Under the pieces are notes generated by a model. That model searched no databases. It had not been told where the DNA came from and was given only the letters and a program-made list of their open reading frames with translations. Below are positions 34,584 to 42,565 of a stretch of DNA of 64,000 bases, in pieces. The number at the start of each line of letters is the position of its first letter. Positions within the stretch are counted from its first letter, which is position 1. Made by a program: the position numbers and the translations under genes. The DNA is from Syntrophus buswellii. Lineage in GTDB: Bacteria; Desulfobacterota; Syntrophia; Syntrophales; Syntrophaceae. Location of the stretch: contig NZ_CP175563.1 in assembly GCF_046097065.1 (NCBI RefSeq), positions 2,852,001 to 2,916,000 of the forward strand, given 5' to 3'.

Positions 34584-35311
34584 TCCATCACCCCCAGTTC
34601 CTGGGCTTCAAGATCCACTGATTTAAGATTCCCAGTTCCAAAGGTCTTTGGGACCATTTCTCGCACAAATTTCTTAAGCTCCAGCTTACAATCTTCCGGT
34701 CTTTCAAAAGTCAGCAATCCTTTCTTCAGCTTTGGATACCAGAAACGAGCGTATAAGTCGTTTGTACCTGTTTCATCAGGATAATCAAACCCATGAAACA
34801 TCAGCCCGTAACCAATTTCATCGTCCCCATCATAAGCCCCTCCACCTTCACCGAAGATGCATGGTTCCACATATCCCTGGCAGTCGCGGGTGCCAAGGAA
34901 GATATCTTGCCGCCCGCCTAGCTCAAGCATCCGTTTGGCAATGGCAAAGTGCTTTCCATCAATGCGGTCTTTCCCCAATGCTTTATGGTGATTGTTCCAT
35001 TCAAAGTGGGCTCGGACCTGATACTCAACATCGGAGAGAAATGTATAAATCGCAAGAGTGTTCCCACCGCCATACTCAAGCGGCTTCGTTCCCTTGGTCT
35101 GTGTGCGAATCCGCTTCATCACCCGTACTGAATCAATCACCCATATAATCGTAGGTTTCCAATAAATCGATTTACACACACCTTTCAGCGCCTCATAGGT
35201 TGGTAGATGGTAAGAACATTTCTCGCCACCGATTTTGGTAAGGGGATCGGTAAAAAGTGCAAACCGCCCCCATAGTTTGAATTCAATGCTGTTTTTTGCC
35301 GTTTCATGCAT
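34580..35311 (-). CDS. cas5c: Cas5c, crRNA-processing endoribonuclease
   Basis: 243 residues. Type I-C lacks Cas6 and uses Cas5c to cut the array transcript. Residues aligning with the Bacillus halodurans Cas5d active site (Tyr46, Lys116, His117) are Tyr50 in SIYWKP, and Lys120-His121 in DGKHFAIAKRM. N-terminal RAMP sequence IEFKLWGRFALFTDP is typical. After cutting it stays on the 5' handle and caps Cascade. The start overlaps cas3 by 8 bp. No cas6 is present in the locus, as expected. Confidence 0.97.
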   Translation of the reverse strand: MHETAKNSIEFKLWGRFALFTDPLTKIGGEKCSYHLPTYEALKGVCKSIYWKPTIIWVIDSVRVMKRIRTQTKGTKPLEYGGGNTLAIYTFLSDVEYQVRAHFEWNNHHKALGKDRIDGKHFAIAKRMLELGGRQDIFLGTRDCQGYVEPCIFGEGGGAYDGDDEIGYGLMFHGFDYPDETGTNDLYARFWYPKLKKGLLTFERPEDCKLELKKFVREMVPKTFGTGNLKSVDLEAQELGVME

Positions 35312-37760
35312 TCAGAAAAACCTCCTTATTGATTGGCTCCATGGAAATTCCAAATGTTTCACTGTAATACCTGTCATCAAGGTAGAATATCTCCGTGTCT
35401 TCCTGGACCTGATGCAGGGCATTCTGTTTTGCCAGTTTTTCAAATTCGTATGGAAACAGGTTTACAGAATATTGCTGTGCTTTTTTAATGAGTCCATATT
35501 GCTTATCCACTTCAAAGGTGGCACAAAGCTGATTGACCAATTCTTTTCCCTCGTCGCCATAGCAGACAAGAACGCTTCGTGTCGGGGCATCGATTGATTT
35601 AAACAGTTTTGCCGCTGTCATAAAGGGTTGGCGAAGAAATATTTCCGGTAAAATTTTTTGAACTCGTCCGTATTCGCTTACGGCACTGCTATTGGAAGAA
35701 AGCAGATTTAAAAGAGTGTCGTTGCGACTTACATCGACAGGATAATCCATGGCATCTTTTCGATCGTAAAAGTAATTCTGATAGTACCACTCAAGCATTT
35801 TGGGTCCGATAACGTCGCTGTCATATTTTGATGGTTCATCTCTGTAATCGTCCAGAACACGATTTGACTTTTCTTTACCGACCGCTATGTCCTTCAGTAA
35901 CTCAAGTTTCTCCTCAGCGGGATTCACTATAAACACATTCCCAAGTTCCGGACTGCCATGGCGATTGCACCGGCCCGCCGCTTGGGTTATGGAATCAAGT
36001 CCGGCAAGCATTCTGATAACCGACCGGAAATCTATATTGACGCCTGCTTCAATCAGCTGTGTACTGATGCAGAGAACCGGCTCTTTATCCGCAAGTTTCT
36101 GGTGTATTGCTTTTAAAGTCCTCTTTCTATGTGCAGGACACATTCCCGTGCTTAGATGGAATGTTTCAAAGTCAGCACTTTGCACCTCCTCAAAAATGAG
36201 CCGGGCGGCCTTCTTCGTATTGACCACGACGAGACAACTGCCGTCTTTCTTGAGCTGCTCAATGGCAAGCGCGGCTATCTCCGGATAACTCCAGCCAACG
36301 GATTTGCGACAGTCATGAACATGAACCCGCTTCAAATCAGCACAGAGTTTGTCAACATCCGGCATAAGTTCATTCTCTTCCGTCAGCTTGAGGGCCCCTT
36401 TCTTCTCATCAACCGATCCCAGAAGCGGCTGGGTAGCGGTACAGAGGACAACGGTGCTTCCGCATTGATTGACCAAAAAATTTATGGCGTTGTTGAACAT
36501 ATGGACGCATTTTATTGGCAGCGTTTGAATTTCGTCGAATATAATGACGGCTTTCGCGAGTTGGTGCATGCGCCTTGCCCCACGGGTACCGGCCCCGAAC
36601 ACAGTTTCGAGGAATTGAACCATCGTAGTGAAAACAACTGGCGCATCCCAATTCTCAGTTAAAAGTTTTTCTTTCCAGCTCTGCACATCCGCTCCGATGT
36701 TCGAATGGTGTTCGAGAATGATTTTACCGGCGTCTTCGGGATACTCTTTCGGTTCAAATATTTCCCGCACATCCTGAGCATTTTGATCGATAATTGTCGT
36801 GAATGGGATAACGTAGATAATTCTATCCATGCTATGCTCTTTTGCATGGTGTAACGAGAAACGAAGGCTCGCGAGGGTCTTCCCTCCGCCGGTCGGCACG
36901 GTCAAAGTAAACAATCCCCCCGGACGCTTCGCTGCACGAAGACAATGTTCCGCTACGTCTTTGCGAATTTTATCCACATGGTTTTTTGTCTCAAAAGTCC
37001 TGTATTTATTTTCAAGTCGCTCAATCAGAATATCCCACGTGCGATAAATTCCCTGCTGACGATGCTGGACGTTTTTCGGTTTTTCTGAATCTGCCGTATC
37101 CTGTCGATCGGCATCAATAAGAGCACTAAAGAGAAACCTCACTAGCAGGCCGAATTGGAATTGGGCAACTGTTGAAAAGGGATTCTTTTCTGGGGAGGAA
37201 CGTAAGATTTCACGGCACATGTTTTCAAAAGGTTTCGTAAATGACGTGCCTGTAAGAATATCATTCACCCTTTTGAGTAATTGTTTATCGGCATTTCCGG
37301 CACATTCCTCAAAATACGTTTTATTGTCATCCTTTGACAGCCGTTTCGAATAGTAATCCCAAGTTCCGCTATTGTCGGTCGTTAAACAATTGATTATCCC
37401 CGAGTGATGAGAAACCAGGCAAAGAGAGAGAAATTGTCCAAGAAGCTTATGTGCACTAGAGGAACTATTGTTGCGAACAAGGAACTGGGCTCCAGCTGTA
37501 GAATGGTCAATCTTGCCTTTCTTTCCTTTCGGATCTTCGAAATCTTCGTCTTCATCCGGATTAAACCTTGGGTCATCCTTCCTGATCGCATCTTTAATGT
37601 ACTTTTGAAACGCACTGCTGTATTTCCCAAAATCATGCAGAAGTCCAAGTAGTTCCCCGTAATTCCCCATGCAGATTTTTTCGGCATGAGTTTTAGCTAA
37701 TTCAGCAACTCCCCAAAGATGCTCTTCTAATGTTTGTCCAGCATGTGCAATGTTTTCCAT
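35304..37760 (-). CDS. cas3: Cas3 helicase-nuclease with HD domain
   Basis: 818 residues. The N-terminal HD nuclease has His14, His42-Asp43 (LLHDFGKYS), His86 (DHSTAGA), His118-His119 (SHHSG) and Asp217 (DADR). The helicase has Walker A PTGGGKT (289-295), Walker B IFDEIQ (408-412; DEIQ in place of DEAH, common in Cas3), TATQP and motif VI QAAGRCNRHG. It is recruited by Cascade to nick and unwind target DNA. All motifs look intact. It starts 42 bp after the WYL regulator gene and overlaps cas5c. Confidence 0.98.
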   Translation of the reverse strand: MENIAHAGQTLEEHLWGVAELAKTHAEKICMGNYGELLGLLHDFGKYSSAFQKYIKDAIRKDDPRFNPDEDEDFEDPKGKKGKIDHSTAGAQFLVRNNSSSSAHKLLGQFLSLCLVSHHSGIINCLTTDNSGTWDYYSKRLSKDDNKTYFEECAGNADKQLLKRVNDILTGTSFTKPFENMCREILRSSPEKNPFSTVAQFQFGLLVRFLFSALIDADRQDTADSEKPKNVQHRQQGIYRTWDILIERLENKYRTFETKNHVDKIRKDVAEHCLRAAKRPGGLFTLTVPTGGGKTLASLRFSLHHAKEHSMDRIIYVIPFTTIIDQNAQDVREIFEPKEYPEDAGKIILEHHSNIGADVQSWKEKLLTENWDAPVVFTTMVQFLETVFGAGTRGARRMHQLAKAVIIFDEIQTLPIKCVHMFNNAINFLVNQCGSTVVLCTATQPLLGSVDEKKGALKLTEENELMPDVDKLCADLKRVHVHDCRKSVGWSYPEIAALAIEQLKKDGSCLVVVNTKKAARLIFEEVQSADFETFHLSTGMCPAHRKRTLKAIHQKLADKEPVLCISTQLIEAGVNIDFRSVIRMLAGLDSITQAAGRCNRHGSPELGNVFIVNPAEEKLELLKDIAVGKEKSNRVLDDYRDEPSKYDSDVIGPKMLEWYYQNYFYDRKDAMDYPVDVSRNDTLLNLLSSNSSAVSEYGRVQKILPEIFLRQPFMTAAKLFKSIDAPTRSVLVCYGDEGKELVNQLCATFEVDKQYGLIKKAQQYSVNLFPYEFEKLAKQNALHQVQEDTEIFYLDDRYYSETFGISMEPINKEVFLNA

Positions 37761-37802
37761 TTTTTATTTCTTTCGATAGTTTTTATGAAGTTACTACTGT
37801 AC

Positions 37803-38792
37803 TCACCACATTATCCCATAAACTACATTCATCTTCCCCACCTCCCCCTTCGCCTCTTCCCGCAACCAGTCCGGTTCCATGATTTCCGCACCAGCACCCC
37901 AGCGGAAGGCCCACCACATCACCTCGCGGGGTTCGGCGACATGCACTTCGAAGCGAAGCGATCCGTCATCGTTTCTGGTGGTGATCTGGCTGTGATGCCA
38001 GAGGGTTTCCTCGATATAAGTCCGGATGCGTGCCGCAAACAGCACGACGACCTTCTCAGTGGTTTTTCCCGCAAAGACGGAAAAGGCGTTCCGGTAACGC
38101 TGGCCGAAGCTGTAATCTTCCTGGATGGTAAACTTGATAGGGGTGAAGGCGATGTCCTGAATCCGGTTGAGCCGGAACATCCGGATGTCCTTCTGACGGC
38201 AGGCGTAGCCCTCCACGTAGAGGGACCGGTCCTGGAAGAAAAGATGATAGGGATCAAGCTCTTCACGCTTGGGCTGTTTTGCCGAAGGTTTCCGGTAGGA
38301 AAGAACAACGCGGCGGTTCTCGGAAACGGCCGTGTTGAGCTTTTCGAGAATCTCCTTCCTGCAGCCGAATCCCTCGCGGAGAACCAGGTCGTCAAAGAGG
38401 GAAACGGCGGTTTCCCGCATGGGCTCAGGCAGATCGGCAATCAACTTGCGGGCGGCGTTGAGGGCTTCGAAGCTGAGGGCGTAGTCTCCCGCAGCGGACA
38501 GTTGCCTGACGGCCATCAGCAGGGAGAGGCGTTCGCTCAGGCTGAGATTTTCGATGGGGAAATAGGCGTCGCGGGTAATGCTGAAACGGCGGCGGTGGCG
38601 ATCCCAGAAAAATTCAAACCCCAGTTCCCTGAGGGCCGACTTGTCTTTATAGAACTGAGCCCGGCTGATCCCGTGAGAGACGAGAAGCTGCTCCACGGTC
38701 AGATAGGGTGCGCTTTTGATGTCCGAGACGAGCCGGATCAGCCTATGAGACTTCTTCAATCGGGATTCCATGCTGTCAACCACCACGACCAT
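37803..38792 (-). CDS. WYL-domain transcriptional regulator
   Basis: 329 residues. An N-terminal helix-turn-helix (about 25-75: YLTVEQLLVSHGISRAQFYKDKSALRELG) is followed by a WYL-type sensory core (about 150-230: RRVVLSYRKPS, LYVEGYACRQKDIRMFRLNRIQDI) and a C-terminal WCX-like part. WYL proteins bind ligands or nucleic acids and often control CRISPR and phage-defence genes. It is on the same strand and only 42 bp before cas3, so it may be the first gene of the operon or control a promoter inside its own end. ATG at 38771 is an alternative start. Confidence 0.9.
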   Translation of the reverse strand: MVVVVDSMESRLKKSHRLIRLVSDIKSAPYLTVEQLLVSHGISRAQFYKDKSALRELGFEFFWDRHRRRFSITRDAYFPIENLSLSERLSLLMAVRQLSAAGDYALSFEALNAARKLIADLPEPMRETAVSLFDDLVLREGFGCRKEILEKLNTAVSENRRVVLSYRKPSAKQPKREELDPYHLFFQDRSLYVEGYACRQKDIRMFRLNRIQDIAFTPIKFTIQEDYSFGQRYRNAFSVFAGKTTEKVVVLFAARIRTYIEETLWHHSQITTRNDDGSLRFEVHVAEPREVMWWAFRWGAGAEIMEPDWLREEAKGEVGKMNVVYGIMW

Positions 38793-39235
38793 ACACAGGA
38801 AAAAGAACAGAACGAGGAAAAGATACAGGGGAAGAATTCTTTAATCAAGGTCTATATGCCACTGAGTATACAACAGGGTAGACAGAGAGGATTAAAAATC
38901 CTTCGCTTTTTTCATGAGATCAGGAACTGTTTCTCCTTCCTGCAAGATTTGTTCGCTGGGGGATGCTGCGGATTATCAGGAAAACCATACCAGGATCACC
39001 CGTTTCGGATCATTTTTGTATTATTTTTAATAGCATGTTCAATTTTTTATTGACATACAAGAAAACCTTGCCTTATGTTGCAGTTGCGGAAAAGCTACAT
39101 AACAGCCAGAAATAGAACCAGCCGGACAACCAAGGAGCGAAAGTCAGAGTTAAACGATTCAGGATTTACAGATGGAGGGGCATCGATAACATGCCGCGCA
39201 ATGAACAGAGTAGCAACTGACAATGCGAGGTGACG
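38793..39235 (+). promoter_or_regulatory. Divergent gap with sigma-70 promoter for the PocR kinase
   Basis: 443 bp between the minus-strand WYL gene and the plus-strand kinase. TTGACA (39050-39055) and TATGTT (39074-39079), 18 bp apart in an A+T-rich stretch, look like a sigma-70 promoter for the kinase. The leader is then about 155 nt. A cas/WYL promoter should lie nearer 38800-38900 on the minus strand, but I could not fix one. Confidence 0.45.
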
Positions 39236-42190
39236 ATGGAAGCGAGTGATCCGGAACGAATCAACGTGATTGAAGGGAAATACGGCATTGGCGACATTGT
39301 GGATCTGGAACAGCTGCAGAAAATCTTCGAACTCTTTACCGAGGCCACCGGGTTTACCATCAATTTTCTGGATCACCCCGGCTTGGACATCCTGATTGCC
39401 GCGGACTGGCGGGGTATCGGCACAAAGCTCCGGAGGGTCTGCACGACAGCGGAATCCGCCTGTGAAACAAGCAGACAAAAGCTCTCGAACCACAGGGAAA
39501 ACCAGTGCGGGAGGGTTATCGCACAGACGGATAACAGCCTCGCGGATCGTGTGGTTCCGATGATCACCAGCAGGAAAAACATCACAAGCCCGGCGACGGA
39601 TCAACCCTTTCCGCAGGAACCCGGCTTGAGTCAACTCAGAATGCGTGCCCGGTCTTTCGGATTCGACGAACAGGCCTCTTTACAGACGCTGACGGAATCG
39701 CCCGCCGCAAGCAGAGAAAAACTCGACAACGCCGCCTCCCTTTTAGAAAATATCTCTGGAATCATTACAAATTTAATATTCGCCAACCAGGCGCTCCTCG
39801 AGGAACGGGAACGCCTGACGTCTGAAATCGCGGATTATCGCAAGGCAGAGAAAGAACTTGCCTGGAAAACGGCATTTCTCGAAGCTCAGAAGGAAGCCGC
39901 GGCCAAGGGAATCCTGGTGGTGGATGAACAGGGCAAGATCCTCCGGATGAATCACCATCTCCAGGAACTCTGGCAAGTTCCGCGGCACATCCGGGAAGGC
40001 CACGATAAAGCACTTCTTCTTCACCATCTGGCAGGCCGGACCAGGGATCCCGGGGAATTTTCCCATCTGGCGGACCATCTTCACAGACACCCGAAGGACA
40101 CCAGCAGAAACGAAATCGAATTGATCGACGGCGCGATCCTGGACCAGTACACGTCTCCCGTCCTGGGGAGGGACGGAACCTGTTATGGAAGAATCTGGAC
40201 ATTCCGGGATGTCACCAGCCGGGAACGCACGGATGAGGAACTCAATACATCCGAAGCCTGGTACCGGACGATTTTTGAAAATACGGGGACAGCCATGATT
40301 GTGGTGGAAGAAGACACCACCATCAGTCTCGCCAATACGGAATTTGAAAACTTGACCGGTTATACAAAGGCGGAAATCGAAGGGGTAAAATCCTGGACGG
40401 AATTCGCGGCGAAAGAAGATCTGGACATGCTGATGACACAACACAGGCTGCGCAGGGTTCAACCGGATTTCGCCCGGAAAAACTACGAATTTCGCCTTGT
40501 CAACAAAGACGGCCAGGCAAGAGAAATTCACCTCACGGTCGATATGATCCCCAACACAAAACAAAGTATTGCGTCCCTTCTGGATATCACGGACCGCAAG
40601 CGGGCGGATGAAACGCTCAAGGAGTCGCAGAGGAGACTTTCAGAAATTATAGAATTTTTCCCCGACGCGACCCTGGTTGTCGACAAGGACGGTCGGGTCA
40701 CCGCCTGGAACCGGGCCATGGAAGCCCTTACCGGCGTCAAGGCGGAAGATATGCTCGGCAGGGGCAACTACGAATATGCCATTCCTTTCCACGGCTGCAG
40801 AAGGCCGATTCTGATCGATCTTGTCCTTGGCCACCGCAGCAATGAGAAATTCGAAAGGGTTTACACAAACCTCCTTACAGAAGGCGGCATCATCCAGGGA
40901 GAAGGTTTTGCCTCCAGTCTGGCCGCTGGTGAGCGCTACTGCTCCGCGAAGGCCGTTGCGCTGCACGACTCCAGGGGAGAAACCGTCGCCGCCATCGAAT
41001 GCGTCCGCGACATAACGGAGCAGAAAAGGATAGAGGACCGTTTAAACCGCGCGGAGAAGATGGAGGCACTGGGTACGCTTGCCGGCGGCGTGGCCCATGA
41101 CATGAACAATTTCCTGGGCGTGCTGGTCGGATATTCGGAACTGTTGATGGAAACGCTGCCCGAAAACAGCCTTCAACAAAGATACGCACGGAACATTCTG
41201 CAATCCAGCGAACGGGGGGCCGCCATCATCCAGGACCTTCTGACCATGGCCAGGAGAGGGGTGTCCGTTTCGGAAGTGATCAATCTGAACAAGGTCATCG
41301 TCGATTACCTGGATTCGCCCGAACACGAGAAGCTGAAGTCCTATCATCGGAACATCCTGGTCAGGACGGAGCTTGAAGAGGATCTGTTCCGCATCAAGGG
41401 GTCCCCCATCCACCTGATCAAGACCGTCATGAATCTTGTTTCCAACGCCGCGGAAGCCATATCCGGCGAGGGCATCATCACGATCAGGACGGAGAACCGC
41501 TATCTCGATTTCGCCGTCAACGGGTATGAGGACATGCAGGAAGGCGACTACGTCGTTTTGTCCGTTTCAGACACCGGGGAGGGCATTCCGGAAAGGGATC
41601 TGGGGAAAATCTTCGAGCCTTTCTACACGAAGAAGATGATGGGGCGCAGCGGCACAGGCCTGGGGCTGGCCGTCGTCTGGGGAACCGTCAAGGATCATCA
41701 TGGATTCATTGACGCGAAAAGCGAGGAAGGCGTCGGAAGCACGTTCACGCTTTATTTTCCCGTCACCCCCGAGGAATTGATTCGCAGGCAGGAGAAATCG
41801 GATATCGCCCGGTACATGGGATGCGGAGAGTCGATCCTCGTTGTCGACGACATGGCGTTTCAGCGGGAACTCGCCGTCAATCTGCTGAGCAGGCTGAATT
41901 ATAAGGTCTGCAGCGTTTCCAGCGGTGAAGCGGCGCTTGAATATCTGAAGACACACAAGGTCGATCTGCTGCTGCTGGACATGCTCATGGAGCCGGGGAT
42001 TGACGGGCTGGAAACGTTCACGAGGGTGCGGGCAATCGAGCCCCATCAGAAGGCCATTATCGTCAGCGGCTTTTCAGAAGACGAACGGGTTGGAAAAGCT
42101 CAGGAACTCGGCGCAGGCAAATATGTGAGAAAGCCCTACAACCTGGAAAAAATCGGGATGGCGATACGGAAGGAACTGGATAGAAGGTAA
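39236..42190 (+). CDS. PocR-PAS hybrid histidine kinase
   Basis: 984 residues; ATG at 39236 has GCGAGG 5 nt upstream and is preferred over a GTG two codons earlier. The first 180 residues are a PocR-like sensory domain: DIVDLEQLQKIFELFTEATG, cysteines in CTTAESACETS and ENQC, and a tail FGFDEQASLQTL. Three PAS domains follow (about 220-330, 335-455, 460-605), then HisKA with LGTLAGGVAHDMNNFLG (His621), HATPase (SDTGEGI, GTGLGLAV) and a receiver (ILVVDDMAFQ; Asp915 in LLLLDMLME). No membrane helix. PocR domains sense small metabolites such as propanediol or hydrocarbons; the ligand here is unknown. The receiver has no output domain. Confidence 0.92.
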   Translation: MEASDPERINVIEGKYGIGDIVDLEQLQKIFELFTEATGFTINFLDHPGLDILIAADWRGIGTKLRRVCTTAESACETSRQKLSNHRENQCGRVIAQTDNSLADRVVPMITSRKNITSPATDQPFPQEPGLSQLRMRARSFGFDEQASLQTLTESPAASREKLDNAASLLENISGIITNLIFANQALLEERERLTSEIADYRKAEKELAWKTAFLEAQKEAAAKGILVVDEQGKILRMNHHLQELWQVPRHIREGHDKALLLHHLAGRTRDPGEFSHLADHLHRHPKDTSRNEIELIDGAILDQYTSPVLGRDGTCYGRIWTFRDVTSRERTDEELNTSEAWYRTIFENTGTAMIVVEEDTTISLANTEFENLTGYTKAEIEGVKSWTEFAAKEDLDMLMTQHRLRRVQPDFARKNYEFRLVNKDGQAREIHLTVDMIPNTKQSIASLLDITDRKRADETLKESQRRLSEIIEFFPDATLVVDKDGRVTAWNRAMEALTGVKAEDMLGRGNYEYAIPFHGCRRPILIDLVLGHRSNEKFERVYTNLLTEGGIIQGEGFASSLAAGERYCSAKAVALHDSRGETVAAIECVRDITEQKRIEDRLNRAEKMEALGTLAGGVAHDMNNFLGVLVGYSELLMETLPENSLQQRYARNILQSSERGAAIIQDLLTMARRGVSVSEVINLNKVIVDYLDSPEHEKLKSYHRNILVRTELEEDLFRIKGSPIHLIKTVMNLVSNAAEAISGEGIITIRTENRYLDFAVNGYEDMQEGDYVVLSVSDTGEGIPERDLGKIFEPFYTKKMMGRSGTGLGLAVVWGTVKDHHGFIDAKSEEGVGSTFTLYFPVTPEELIRRQEKSDIARYMGCGESILVVDDMAFQRELAVNLLSRLNYKVCSVSSGEAALEYLKTHKVDLLLLDMLMEPGIDGLETFTRVRAIEPHQKAIIVSGFSEDERVGKAQELGAGKYVRKPYNLEKIGMAIRKELDRR

Positions 42191-42205
42191 AACGGAGGAT
42201 GGGAT

Positions 42206-42529
42206 ATGGCCCTTTCTGCACTTCCCGGCCACGGCGGCCATCCTGAACCGGAAGCGATCCAGCTTCCCGAACCGATGTCGGCCGGGGAAAAATCTGTGGA
42301 AGAGGCCCTGCGCAAACACCAATCCATCCGGGATTTTATCCGAGCGCCCCTTACCCTGCCCGAGCTGTCGCAGCTTCTCTGGGCGGCGCAGAATGTCTCT
42401 CTTCAGGCCGTGTCTCTGAACCTGGGAGCCGTGGTCATCGGGGCTTTTCATGACATGGAGGTCAAAGCGATTCTGAACCTCGCCGAGCAGGAAGAGCCTG
42501 TCTATATCATCCCGGTGGGGAGAACATAG
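42206..42529 (+). pseudogene. Nitroreductase-like gene with internal deletion
   Basis: 107 residues with a good ribosome site (GGAGG) and no frameshift. The first half (SVEEALRKHQSIRDFIRAPL, LTLPELSQLLWAAQ) matches the N terminus of SagB/thiazole-oxidase-type nitroreductases. The second half (NVSLQAVSLNLGAVVIGAFH, then YIIPVGR) matches the C terminus. The middle 80-100 residues that normally hold much of the flavin site are absent. The join is at AAQ, a tripeptide that is normally found at both ends of the missing part, so deletion between short repeats is likely. It is probably inactive, unless a shortened protein has a new use. Confidence 0.75.
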
Positions 42530-42565
42530 GGTTATTCCACTGAACACACACTGAGAAGGACGGGC

